64,000 bases of DNA from NCBI GenBank assembly GCA_027704905.1, contig CM051019.1:23735038-23799037 (forward strand). Reading direction: 5' to 3'. The notes beneath the pieces are model-generated. The model had not been told where the DNA came from, did no database searches, and saw nothing but the letters and a program-made list of their open reading frames with translations. A program made the position numbers and the translations under genes. Every line of letters starts with the position of its first letter. Position 1 is the first letter of the stretch. The stretch comes from Muraenolepis orangiensis (Eukaryota > Chordata > Actinopteri > Gadiformes > Muraenolepididae). Shown piece by piece: positions 21,938 to 32,385 of this stretch.

Positions 21938-22470
21938 TGTCACGAGTGGGATTGGTCGGTGGGACCCAGAATGCAGACCAAGACACAGTGGAGCGATACG
22001 TAAGGCTTTATTCAAAGCAAACACAACACACAAGGGAAAACGGGGACAGTCCAGGGGTCTGGGTACCGGGAGGTCGATCCGCGGAGTACCGGCAGGTAGT
22101 AGACCGGCGAGTAGTCCGGGACAGGGGAGGAGTCTGCGTAACCGGAGGTCGAGTAGCGACAGGTACCAGACAGACGGAAGACCAGGGACGAGCCAGAAGT
22201 CTCGATACCGGGAGGTCGGAATAGCGACACGTACCAGACAAGTAATTATAATAACCGGGGCGCTATCGACCAGAGTAACGTGAGACAGGCGGGTGATGCG
22301 GGATAGGTACAGGATCTGGATATCCGGGACATTTGCGTGGCGATGTCCATCCAGAATGTCCGACGTAACGTGAACAACGTGCAGTACGACGTAACGACCT
22401 CACACCGGGGTAAAGGATAGTCAGAGTATATATACCCCAGGTAAGGTCATTAGCAATTAGACAAGGTAAG
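21938..22470 (-). mobile_element. Solo Gypsy LTR, U5/R side (split)
   Basis: It begins TGTCACGAG on the plus strand, as does the LTR at 9797. It shares repeated gtaccggcaggtag-type units and ends in tatatataccccaggtaagg. The other end of the same LTR is at 27592-27666. The intervening 5.1 kb is a LINE inserted into the LTR. No internal Gypsy sequence is present, so this is a solo LTR. Confidence 0.8.
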
Positions 22471-24724
22471 ATTCAAGATTCAAGAAACTTTATTTATCCC
22501 GAGGGAACAGTTGACACAGGGAGAATAAATGCACACACAAATATACTAATACCTAAGCTAAAAACTAAATAACAACAACTAACTAAACAAAACTAGTATA
22601 AACAAAATATAAGTAAAATAACTCTAAATGAAATCTAAATGTATTGATAGATGCTTCTCTCAGACACCACCAACAAGGAGTCCAGCTGGACCCCCAGGAC
22701 AGCGCCAGCCTTCCTGACAATCCTGCTGATCTTGTTGGCGTCTGCTGACCTCAACCTGCTTCCCCAGCACACGACACCGGAGAAGATGGCACTGGCTACC
22801 ACCGACTGGTAGAACATGTTCAGTATCTTGTTGCAAACGTTGAAGGACTGGAGCCTCCGCAGGAAGTAGAGACGGCTCTGGCCCTTCTTGTACACAGCCT
22901 CAAAGTTCTTGGCCCAGACCAGTTTGTTGTCCAGATGAACTCCCAGGTATTTATATTCCTGAACAACTTCAGCGGACACACCCTTGATGGAAATGGGTGT
23001 GGGGGTATATTTCCTCCTGCGGAAGTCCACCACCATCTCCTTCTTCTTGTCTGTGTTGAGCTGCATGTTGTTCAGCTCACACCACTCAACGAAGGAGTCC
23101 ACGACGCCCCTGTACTCCTCATCGTTTCCCTCGCTGACACAACCAACAACTGCAGAGTCGTCCGAGAACTTCTGCAGATGGCAGGACACAGAGTTGTACT
23201 GGAAGTCTGAGGTGTAAAGGGTGAACAGGAATGGGGAAAGAACCGTTCCCTGTGGAGCACCAGTGCTGCTGACCACAGTGTCAGACACACAGTCCTGCAG
23301 TCTGACAAACTGTGGACGACCCGTCAAATAGTCAGTAATCCAGGACACCAGGGAAGAGTCCACCTTCATCGCCGTCAGCTTACTCCCCAGCAAGTGTTGA
23401 ACGCACTGGAGAAGTCGAAAAACATGATTCTCACAGTGCTCCCGGGTCTGTCCAAGTGGGCGTAGGCACGATGGAGCAGGAAGATGATGGCGTCCTCCAC
23501 TCCCAGTTTCAGCTGGTAGGCAAACTGAAGAGGGTCCAGCGATGATCTGACCAGGGGCCGAAGAAGCGACAGGACCAGCCTCTCAAAGGACTTCGCCACG
23601 TGGGACGTCAGCGCCACCGGTCTGTAGTCGTTTGAGGTGCTGGGACGTGCCTTCTTCGGAACCGGCACCAGGCAGGATGTCTTCCACAGCACAGGGACCC
23701 TCTCCAGTCTCATGCTCAGGTTGAAGATGTACTGCAGGACTCCACTCAGCTGGGCAGCACATGTTTTGAGGACCCTCGGGCTGACGCTGTCAGGACCAGC
23801 AGCCTTGCCTGGATGGAGCCTGCACAGCACTTTCCTCACCTGCTCAGCTGTGAAGGTATGTGTGCCGGGTGTGGGGGCAGGAAGAGTCACTGTTGTGTTG
23901 ATGGGGGAGGGGTGAGGTAGTGGTGGTGGGGGAGAGAGAACAGGTATGTTGACGCTGGAGAGGGACGGTGGGGGAGGGGGGACAGCAGGGCTGGGGGGCT
24001 GGAGGGGAATGGTTGTAGAGGGGCTGGGGGAGGGGGGGTAGACCGGAGCCCACTCATTGAATCTATTGAAAAACAAATTCAACTTGTTGGCCCGATCAGG
24101 ACCCCCACCTATTGTCTGGCTACCAGGTTGTTTGTAGCCAGTGATGCTCCTCATGCCACTCCACACATCCTTCAGGTTGTTCTGCTGAAGTTTGTGCTCC
24201 AGCTTCCACCTGTAGTTGTCTTTGCCCTGCTGGATCCTCTCCTTCAGCTCCCTCTGAACCAGCCTCATCTGCTCCCTATCCCCGTCTCTGAAGGCCCTCT
24301 TCTTCTCATTGAGCAGGACCTTGATGTCTCGGGTGACCCATGGCTTGTTGTTGGGGAAACAGCGTACAGTCTCTGTGGGAACAACACTGTCCACACAGAA
24401 GTTGATGTACCCTGTTATACATTCCGTGAGATCATCAAGGTCCTCTCCATGCAAATCACAGAGGAAATCCCAGTCTGTTGACTCAAAGCAGCCCCGCAAG
24501 TCCTCATCGGCCTCCTGTGACCATCTCCTCACAGTCCTTGTGGTCACAGGCAGCCGCTGTACTAGAGGCCTATACAGGGGCTGAAGGTGGATGAGGTTGT
24601 GGTCTGACCTTCCAAGAGGAGGAAGGGCGGTGGCGCTGTATGCCTCCTTAACATTGGCATACAGCAGGTCCAGTGTCTTGTTTTCCCTGGTGGGACAGTC
24701 CACAAACTGCTTGAAGGTGGGCAG
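22471..24724 (-). pseudogene. Jockey-superfamily LINE, reverse transcriptase part
   Basis: The minus-strand frame from 24720 reads TFKQFVDCPTRENKTLDLLY (end of the endonuclease domain), an internal domain, GKAAGPDSVSPRVLKTC, YRPVALTSHVAKSFERLV and DFSSAFNT; a frameshift near 23385; then GAPQGTVLSPFLFTLYTSDF and CHLQKFSDDSAVVG (catalytic FSDD), ending SLLVVSERSIYQYI. Compared with the related copy at 46717-46977, which continues past SER into about 70 more residues, the C-terminus here has been deleted. The 3' tail is a (TCTTGAA)-type repeat. A proline-rich linker lies at 23860-24040. The 5' part continues at 26878-27591. Confidence 0.9.
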
Positions 24725-26877
24725 GATTCGCTGCAGGATTGTTTTGATCACGCTGACTGGCACATGTTCCGCGTTGCCTCGGACAATAACATCAACGAGT
24801 ACGCGTCGTCGGTCACCGGGTTCATCAAGAAGTGCATAGATGACGTTGTTCCGACCAAGTCGGTTCGGATATATCCCAACCAGAAACCGTGGATTAACGG
24901 CGATGTTCGCGCTGCCCTACATGCGCGTAACGCCGCCTTTGGTTCCGGGAATACGGAGGAATATACGAGAGCCCGTTACGACCTCCGTAAGACCATCGTC
25001 ACTGCCAAGCGGGAGTATAAGGATAGAGTGGAAGATAAATTCAAGAACCACGATGCGAGGGGTATGTGGCAGGGGCTGCAGACGATAACGAACTTCAGAG
25101 GGAGAACCAGTTGTGTAGAGAACTCCTCTACCTCCCTCCCAGGAGAGCTAAATACATTTTTTGCTCGGTTCGACGTAAACGGCAGCCCGCCGAAGCCAGC
25201 GCCGCCTGAGGAGACCAGCCTGCTGAGCATCTCGGAGGCGGATGTGCGCCGCACCTTCAAGCGGCTGAACATCCGTAAGGCGGCAGGCCCCGACGACATC
25301 CCGGGCCGTGTCCTCAGAGCATGCGCAGACCAGTTGGCAGGAGTCTTTGCAGACATCTTCAACCTCTCCCTGTCCCAGGCTGTTGTCCCCGCGGTCTTCA
25401 AGATGTCCACCATCGTGCCTGTCCCTAAACAACCCAAGGTAACATGCCTGAATGACTATAGACCTGTAGCCCTCACCTCGATCGTTAGCAAATGCTTCGA
25501 GAGGTTGGTCAAGGACTATATTTGCTCCGTGTTACCTACCACGCTGGACCCATGGCAATTTGCATATCGTCAAAATAGATCCACGGACGACGCAATTGCC
25601 ATGGCCCTCCACACTGCCCTTTCCCACCTGGAGGGTAAGAACTGTTATGTGCGAATGCTGTTTGTGGACTACAGCTCAGCATTCAACACAATAGTTCCTG
25701 CCAAGCTCGACACAAAGCTGAGAGGTCTAGGCGTACCCCCATCCACGTGCAGCTGGATACTGGACCTCCTGTCGGACCGCCGCCAGGTGGTGAGGATGGG
25801 CAGCACCACATCAGAGCCACTGACCCTCAACACGGGAGCCCCCCAGGGATGCGTGCTGAGCCCTCTCCTCTACTCCCTCTACACCCACGACTGCATGGCT
25901 ATGCACAGCTCCAACGTCATCGTCAAGTTTGCTGACGACACGACAGTGATGGGCCTGATCGCCGGCGACGACGAGACAGCCTACAGGGAGGAGGTCGGAT
26001 CGCTGGAGCAGTGGTGCCAGGAGAACAGCCTCGCCCTCAACGCCAAGAAGACCAAGGAGCTGATCGTGGACTTCAGGAGGCAGAGGGGAGAGCACAGCCC
26101 TATCTCCATCGATGACGTTGCAGTAGAGAGGGTCAGCAGCTTCAAGTTCCTCGGCGTGCACATCTCCGAGGACCTCACATGGTCCACGCACACCACACAC
26201 GTGGTGAAAAGGGCCCAACAACGCCTGTATTTTCTCAGGCGTCTGAAGAAATTCAGCATGGGCCCCTGCATCCTGAAAACATTCTACAACGGCACCATCG
26301 AGAGTGTTCTTACAGGGTGTATCACCGCCTGGTACGGGAACTGCACTGCACTCGAGCGCAGAGCGCTTCAAAGGGTGGTGCGGACGGCCCATTATATCGT
26401 TGGAGGTGAGCTCCCCTCCCTCCTGGATATTTACAATCAGCGGTGCGTGGCCAAGGCCAAAAGAATTATAAAAGACATTGCCCACCCCAGCCACGAACTG
26501 TACTCACTATTACCGTCAGGCAGGCGATACCGCAGTATTAAGTGCCGTACAAATAGGCTCAGAGATAGCTTCCACAGTCAGACCATCAGGCTGCTGAACA
26601 AGGGCGTATAACATATAACAATGTATATTTTATTACATTGATTTATATATACATATTGCTCTTTTCTGTGCTGATTTTTGCATTTTATAAATTGCATTTT
26701 TATTTTTTATTTCAAATTTTTAACTTTATTCTATTTTTATCTATTTTTATCTATTTTTATTTTTATCTTATTTTATAACTGCTGTCTGTCGTCGGGTATT
26801 GCACACAAGATTTTCACATCACTGCTTTATACTTGTGTAAACTGTGAAGTGACAATAAATTTGACTTGACTTGACAG
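24725..26877 (+). mobile_element. 5'-truncated Jockey-superfamily LINE inserted in the minus-strand LINE
   Basis: The insertion lies between ggtgggcag and tgttgcagcc. Removing it re-joins the minus-strand LINE between its endonuclease motif GDFNHVTL and TFKQFVDC. The element starts inside its own ORF (open from 24725), has a long 3' untranslated region and ends in a TTGAC repeat. At most 3 bp (cag) is duplicated at the site. Confidence 0.9.
24764..26611 (+). CDS. LINE reverse transcriptase, open but 5' truncated
   Basis: A 615-codon uninterrupted frame. It lacks the AP endonuclease that precedes this region in full-length elements. Order: linker (NQKPWINGDVRAALHARNAA), fingers (IRKAAGPDDIPGRVLRACA, LNDYRPVALTSIVSKCFERL), palm A (MLFVDYSSAFNTI), NTGAPQGCVLSPLLYSLYT, catalytic palm C (VIVKFADDTTVMG, Asp pair intact), LNAKKTKELIVDFRR, thumb (FKFLGVHISEDLTW), and a C-terminal region with RVVRTAHYIVGGELPS. 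The ATG used is internal; the open frame extends upstream to the insertion junction. An intact RT frame suggests a fairly recent insertion, but without the 5' end it has no promoter of its own. Confidence 0.9.
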   Translation: MFRVASDNNINEYASSVTGFIKKCIDDVVPTKSVRIYPNQKPWINGDVRAALHARNAAFGSGNTEEYTRARYDLRKTIVTAKREYKDRVEDKFKNHDARGMWQGLQTITNFRGRTSCVENSSTSLPGELNTFFARFDVNGSPPKPAPPEETSLLSISEADVRRTFKRLNIRKAAGPDDIPGRVLRACADQLAGVFADIFNLSLSQAVVPAVFKMSTIVPVPKQPKVTCLNDYRPVALTSIVSKCFERLVKDYICSVLPTTLDPWQFAYRQNRSTDDAIAMALHTALSHLEGKNCYVRMLFVDYSSAFNTIVPAKLDTKLRGLGVPPSTCSWILDLLSDRRQVVRMGSTTSEPLTLNTGAPQGCVLSPLLYSLYTHDCMAMHSSNVIVKFADDTTVMGLIAGDDETAYREEVGSLEQWCQENSLALNAKKTKELIVDFRRQRGEHSPISIDDVAVERVSSFKFLGVHISEDLTWSTHTTHVVKRAQQRLYFLRRLKKFSMGPCILKTFYNGTIESVLTGCITAWYGNCTALERRALQRVVRTAHYIVGGELPSLLDIYNQRCVAKAKRIIKDIAHPSHELYSLLPSGRRYRSIKCRTNRLRDSFHSQTIRLLNKGV

Positions 26878-27591
26878 TGTTGCAGCCAGAGTCACGTGGT
26901 TGAAGTCCCCAGATATCGCGATGAATGCTTCAGGATGCTGTGTCTGAAGTCTCGCGACGACGGAGTGGGTGACGTCACACACGAGCGCCGTGTTTGCCGA
27001 CGGTGGAATGTAAACAACAACAAGAAGCACACGGGAGAACTCTCGCGGCAGATAGTATGGCCGCAGACTCACGGCCTGCAGTTCAATGTCCGGGCTACAC
27101 ACACGTTCCTTCACAGTAACATGTCCAGGGTTACACCACTTGTTGTTAACGAGAATAGCAAGTCCCCCACCTTTCCTCTTGCCACTCTCTCGGTGCGTCC
27201 TGTCCGCCCGGACCGTCTGAAAGCCGTCCGCGGTAACATTGGAGTCCGGGGTGTCCTCGTGGAGCCACGTCTCCGTGAAACAAAGCACGCTGCTCTCCCG
27301 GTACACCCGCTGGGTCCTCACCAGGCCCGCTAGCTCGTCCATCTTGTTCGCTAGCGACCTCACGTTCCCCATGGTGATGGAAGGGAGATATGGTTTATAT
27401 CTCCGCTTCCTCTCCCTCTGTCTCTCCCGCTGTTTACGTCCAGCCTTGCGTCCCCTGTACGTCCTCCTCAGCTCCCTGGGGAGGTCGGGGATGTCGGGCC
27501 TCTCCCGTAGCAGCGAGGTCTGTTGTAGCGACAACAGCTGACTCTGCGCGTTGACAATGGCTCCGCCGTAATGTTGAGCCGCGACAGTAGC
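26878..27591 (-). pseudogene. Jockey-superfamily LINE, AP-endonuclease part
   Basis: This is the 5' half of the minus-strand LINE interrupted at 24725-26877. The frame gives a basic region (RTYRGRKAGRKQRERQRERK), then GNVRSLANKMDELAGLV, SVLCFTETWLHEDTPD (catalytic Glu motif), GGGLAILVNNKWCNPGHV, LLVVVYIPPSANTALV and ISGDFNHVTL. These are hallmarks of the apurinic endonuclease domain. The start of the element abuts LTR sequence at 27592. Confidence 0.88.
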
Positions 27592-27666
27592 TGACAGGTG
27601 TGTGTGTGTGCGCCACCAGCGCACGTGGCTTGGCCACGCCCCCTGCCAACCACCGTAACCGTGACA
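27592..27666 (-). mobile_element. Solo Gypsy LTR, U3 terminus (split)
   Basis: Matches the U3 end of the LTR at 9797-10267, including gcgccaccagcgcacgtggc and the terminal ccgtaaccgtgaca. With 21938-22470 it forms one LTR inserted in the hAT transposase. About 80 bp of the LTR seen in the other copy is absent at the LINE junction. Confidence 0.8.
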
Positions 27667-27807
27667 CATGTGACATTCTGGACAAAGATGCAGCAAATGT
27701 CCCCCACCTTCAGAAGGTGGCTATTCATTAGCTTATCATGTTTGGTTCACTTATTGCTGTGAGTGGATTTTCCACGATGAACATTGTGAAAACACCCCAA
27801 ATTAACC
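27667..27807 (+). pseudogene. hAT transposase C-terminal dimerisation remnant
   Basis: The plus-strand frame resumes immediately after the LTR and reads LIMFGSLIAVSGFSTMNIVK, the conserved hAT C-terminal dimerisation motif (FGS ... FSTMN). It then runs into a triplet repeat at 27808. It completes the transposase begun at 20708. Confidence 0.8.
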
Positions 27808-27869
27808 CTGCTGCTGCTGCTGCTGCTGCTGCTGCTACTGCCGCTGCTGCTGCTGCTACTGCCGCCGCC

Positions 27870-27913
<44 letters not shown>

Positions 27914-27936
27914 TGCTGCTGCTGCTGCTGCTGCTG
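27808..27936. repeat. CTG/CCG triplet array, family copy 1
   Basis: 129 bp of mixed (CTG) and (CCG) triplets with a few CTA/CAC interruptions. It is followed by the same unique sequence (ccatttcatcacatactcgt) that follows the arrays at 44292 and 57325. Poly-Ala, poly-Gln/Arg and similar frames here are artefacts. Confidence 0.95.
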
Positions 27937-28119
27937 GCTCCATTTCATCACATACTCGTCTGCGGACCTCACGTCATTTCGGCCGCTTGTCGACCTCACG
28001 TCATTTCGGCCGCTTGTCGACGGTGGCGTATGTGGCGTCGTGTACGGCGAGGTCACCGGCGCTCTCGCCATTTCCGGGAGAGACCCTCACTGAGGCGTAG
28101 GTCACCTGTATATCAGATG

Positions 28120-28154
<35 letters not shown>

Positions 28155-28540
28155 ATATATATATATATATATATATGTTATATTGGTGATGTGATGGAAT
28201 AACCGTTAACTGAATGTTGTTCCATGATGTCACTTCCTTCCACGATGTCCCGTGACCTGTTGCGCTGCACCACGCTGTCACGTGGGCCGTGTCCCACTCA
28301 CTAGTCACTATATGTAGTAGTGCTGTCCCAATGTATAGTGAGAATTATTTAGCCCTAAATATATCCCACAATGCATCGTGAAAAGTAGTCTTGAACCAAT
28401 GCTCACAAACCAAGTAGGCCTATATATCCAACCATGCATTACGCCGTAAGACAAATGGCAGATGGACAAGCGACATCCACCGACGTAGATCTAGCACGTA
28501 TAATTATGAGCAGCAATGACGTCATTACCGGTGATTTATT
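27937..28540 (+). repeat. Triplet-repeat family, 3' portion, copy 1
   Basis: About 600 bp, closely similar to 44666-45235. It contains acctcacgtcatttcggccg (here duplicated), a (TA)n stretch at 28119-28176, and ends near gcaatgacgtcattaccgg. There is no coding frame, inverted terminal repeat or target duplication that I can identify, so the class is unknown. Confidence 0.85.
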
Positions 28541-28907
28541 ATGATCTGAAGTCATAGTCATTACTGCAGCCACGCTCTCGCTTGCTACGGTAGTTCTCTG
28601 GACAATCCCTAGCAAAGTGTCCTTCTTTGCTGCAATTAAAACACCTGAAGCTGCTGTTTGTGCCGGAGCCAGTGTAACCGCCTTTCAGACTAAAGTTCTT
28701 GTCTTTGCTTTGGTTCTGTTGCTGGCCACCTCTCCACTGGCCTGGCTCACGGGCCATGTCTCTGGTACACTTTCTCTTGACATTGGTCTGCTTCACCGGT
28801 GGCTTGCTGCAGTGGTGGTAGCAGATATGGTGGGGCTGCTGGGGGAGGGCAGTCCAGGTCCAGGTTAGCCTGGGGAGTAGACTCAGAAGAACATTCATTA
28901 GGCCCAT
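28539..28907 (-). pseudogene. Endogenous retrovirus gag C-terminal remnant
   Basis: The frame includes a single CCHC zinc knuckle (CFNCSKEGHFARDC) near the C-terminus, preceded by a Gln/Lys-rich linker and ending DYDFRS. This layout (one knuckle after a charged linker) is that of gamma-like retroviral nucleocapsids. The charged linker upstream is invaded by a 148-bp (CT)n run at 28953-29100, which reads as Arg-Glu repeats on this strand. Sequence up to 29420, and perhaps 33747-34130 beyond the Gypsy insertion, looks like more of the same purine-rich frame but is broken. Inactive. Confidence 0.65.
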
Positions 28908-28949
28908 TCATCTTCCTTACTCTCTTTAGATGAGCTTGCATTTCCCTAG

Positions 28950-29100
<151 letters not shown>

Positions 29101-29411
29101 AGTCTGTTCTGCTTTTTAGGGGCCTTTTCTTTGGGAACAGTCTGTCTTTCTTCCATCTCCCTAATTGTTTCATGAGTCTGTCCCTTTCCCCTTTCTGCTC
29201 TTTCTCTTCCATTTGTTCATGGCTCTGCCTGTGATCTCCTCCATGTTAGATTGCTCATCATGAGTCCCTGTACTGTGGGTTGTCCAAGTCTCTGGGTTTT
29301 TCTTTACCTTCCTTTCTGGGGGGCTGCTAACCTCTTTATGGTTCTAACTGGGCCTGGCTGCCTGGTTTGGGTTTTTCCTCCACTTTCTCTCTTTGTCTCT
29401 CGCCTCCTCTA

Positions 29412-29460
29412 GCCCTTTCAGATTCAGATTCAGATTACTTTATTAATCCCGAGGGAAATT
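29412..29460 (-). mobile_element. LINE/SINE 3' tail fragment
   Basis: Contains ttattaatcccgagggaaat preceded by cagatt repeats, the same 3' end as the LINE at 22471 and 47900 (tttatttatcccgaggga). Confidence 0.6.
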
Positions 29461-30016
29461 AAGGGATTAAGGGATTGTTGGGGGTAGTTTATTGGAATTC
29501 TTTGATCTGACCACTGTTCAATTACATAGTGCGGTTCTGGAATCACAGATATCTATTTCATGCACTGGGTGTTGTGCGTCGTCAGCTATGCTGAAAAGTT
29601 TCTGTTTATTCATGTATGATGTTTAGTTTAATTCCAGGGTTTTGTTTCTGTAGTCAGTCTTCCTCCCGCCCCCTGTGATTGGTTATGTCATTATTGTTTG
29701 CACCTGGTTATGTCATTATTGTTTGCACCGGGTGATGTCTCCTGGCATAAATAGGTCCAAGCAATCACTGTCTCGTTGCCAGATTGTCTCGCTGTGTTAT
29801 GCCGAGTTCTTCAGCGTTCAGGTTCCACGTCATGCCACGCCACAGTCAAGTTTTTGGTGAATCATTATTTTGCCTTTAAGCTTTACAATCATCGAGTTAC
29901 TTTTTGTGTTGTCTTTGCTTTTCCAGTAAAGACTCTTTTTACTTTATCACTGTGTCTGCATTCGTGCTTTTGGATCCACACCGTGTACGCCTGTGACAGT
30001 ACAATCTGGCCAGAAC

Positions 30017-30731
30017 ATGAACCCAGCCGATCCAGACACAGTAACAGTAGCCTTACGCGCCCAGGGAGCGTGCCTGCACCATCACGAGGAGCAGTTTGCA
30101 GTCTTGCAGCAGAACTTGAGAGGACTCACGGACCAACAGCAGGCTCTCCAGGCTACACTCGACACCCATATCGGACCCATGGCAGAGTCATATCAACGTA
30201 TGGTCGCCGATAGGGAGGCTGGACACAGACTGCCTGCAGCTTCACAGCCAGCGGCTTCCCCACCACCAGCGGACCCAGCTCAGGGAGCTCATGTTACGCC
30301 TCGCCTGGCTTCTCCGGAGAAGTTTTCTGGAGACTCTGGTGACTGTAGACCGTTTCTCATTCAGTGTGATTTACATTTCAAATTGATGCCTTATGTTTAT
30401 GGCACAGACTATGCCAGGATAGCATTCATTATCTCCCACCTGTCTGGCCGAGCGGCCGCATGGGCTACTGCTGAATGGGAAAGAAACTCTTTAACATGCC
30501 AATCTACTTTATTGTTTATTCAAGCTTTTAAGAGTTTTTGATCAGGTCACGCCAGCTAGGGAAGCAGCTCAGACGCTAGGGAGAATCATACAACGTCAGC
30601 GTAGGGTAGCAGATTATGCAATAGAATTCCGCACGATGGCAATAGACTGTGACTGGAATGACGCGTCTCTTCGGGACACGTTCAGGAACGGATTGTCAGA
30701 AGCCATCAAGGACCAGCTGATGGGAGGTTAA
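30017..30731 (+). pseudogene. Chromovirus gag, frameshifted
   Basis: Begins MNPADPDTVTVALRAQGACL, has a coiled-coil-like Gln-rich stretch, then PEKFSGDSGDCRPFLIQCDL and a capsid-like region (ARIAFIISHLSGRAAAWATA). A frameshift near 30540 moves the rest (VTPAREAAQTLGRIIQRQRR, FRTMAIDCDWNDASLRDTFR, NGLSEAIKDQLMGG) to another frame. The zinc knuckle and the protease expected next are missing; sequence jumps to the pre-RT region at 30781. Confidence 0.85.
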
Positions 30732-30780
30732 GGGGTGGGGAGAGGAATGCAAGCTGAAGTGTGACAAGAAAGAGGTCATA

Positions 30781-32264
30781 GTGAGGAAACTATCTACTGA
30801 AATAGTTACCGATACTAACTGTCCGAAGTCACCTCAGGATTCTCTTTCTGACTACCCAGACTTATCGAAGGTCCCGACTTGCTATCATGACCTCAAGGAG
30901 GTATTCAGTAAGTCTAGGGCAACCTCGTTGCCACCTCATCGTCAATATGATTGTGCCATTGACTTGGATTCAGGGTCCACGATTCCAAAAGGTCGACTGT
31001 ATTCCCTCTCTGCTCCGGAAAAGGAGGCCATGAGGAAGAACATCACCTCTTCACTGGTGGAGGACTCATTCGACCTTCATCCTCCCCCACCGGAGCGGGG
31101 TTTTTTTTTGTGGGGAAGAAGGATGGATCTCTTCGCCCCTGCATAGATTACAGTCCACTCAACCAGATCACAATCAAGAACCGGTACCCCCTCCCTCTCA
31201 TGGACTCTGCTTTTGACCTGTTACAAGAGGCTAAAGTTTTCACGAAACTAGACTTGCGTAATGCTTACCATTTGGTAAGAATAAGGGAGGGGGATGAGTG
31301 GAAGACTGGATTTAACACTCCGACAGGGCATTACGAGTACCTTGTGATGCCCTTCGGTCTCACAAATGCCCCGGCTGTTTTTCAGTCGCTGATAAACGAT
31401 GTACTCTGAGAGTTTTTGAACATTTCTGTGTTTGTTTATCTGGATGACATCCTTATTTTTTCTCCAGATGAGCAGACACACATCCAATATGTACATCAGG
31501 TATTGCAACGCCTACTGGAGAATCAACTTTTTGTAAAGGCAGAAAAGTGTGACTTTCATGCTTCCACAGTCTCGCTCCTGGGGTTCATCATCTCTCCAGG
31601 ACAAATCCTGATGGACCCGGCGAAGGTCAGTGCAGTTGCAGATTGGGCGACTCCCAATAGCAGAAAAAAGGTACAGCAATTTCTCGGTTTTGCTGATTTT
31701 TACAGACGTTTTGTGAGGAATTTTAGCGCCATTGCTGCACCATTACATGCACTGACCTCGCCGGGCGGTCCCTTTGTGTGGAATCCCAAGGCCGGGGAGG
31801 CCTTTGAGGAGCTAAAGGTGAGGTTTACCACTGCTCCTATACTAATTGTTCCTGATCCATCCAGGCAGTTTGTTGTGGAGGTGGATGCCTCAAAGGATGG
31901 AGTAGGGGCCATCCTCTCACAACTTGCTGTCAAAGATAACAAGATGCATCCATGTGCCTTTCTTTCACGAAAATTGTCTCCTGCAGAAAGGAATTACGAT
32001 GTCGGTAACAGGGAACCTTTGGCAGTCAAGGTGGCTCTGGAGGAGTGGAGGCACTGGCTCGAGGGGGCGCAGCCGCCGTTCTTGGTCTGGACAGATCACA
32101 AAAATTTTGAGTACATCCGAAAAGCCAAAAGGTTGAATTCACGACATTTATTTTCAACCGCTTTAACTTTACTTTGTCTTTCAGACCTGGCTCTAAGAAC
32201 GGCAAGCCTGATGTTCTCTCACGCCTCCATGACCCAGAACCCATGGCCAAAGATCAAGAGCTAA
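30781..32264 (+). pseudogene. Chromovirus reverse transcriptase-RNase H, broken
   Basis: Pre-RT YHDLKEVFSKSRATSLPPHR and YDCAIDLDSGSTIPKGRLYS. A T homopolymer at 31101-31108 shifts the frame before KKDGSLRPCIDYSPLNQITI. Fingers/palm KVFTKLDLRNAYHLVRI and LVMPFGLTNAPAVFQSLIND are followed by an in-frame TGA at 31407. The catalytic palm continues as FVYLDDILIFSPDEQTH. RNase H: VVEVDASKDGVGAILSQ, AERNYDVGNREPLAVK, LVWTDHKNFEYIR. The frame is lost after about 32160. Confidence 0.9.
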
Positions 32265-32385
32265 TCCTTCCACTTAACCGTGTGGTTGGAGCGGTGACTT
32301 GGCCTATAGAAGCCCAGGTGAAGCGTGCCAGTGGGGAGAGCCCAAAGCCTAGTGGCTGCCCATCGGATAGGCTATTCCTATATCC

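Noticed and set aside
27728..28100. Poly-Ala open frames around the CTG/CCG array
   Set aside because: Triplet repeat artefacts joined to a hAT remnant and to non-coding family sequence.
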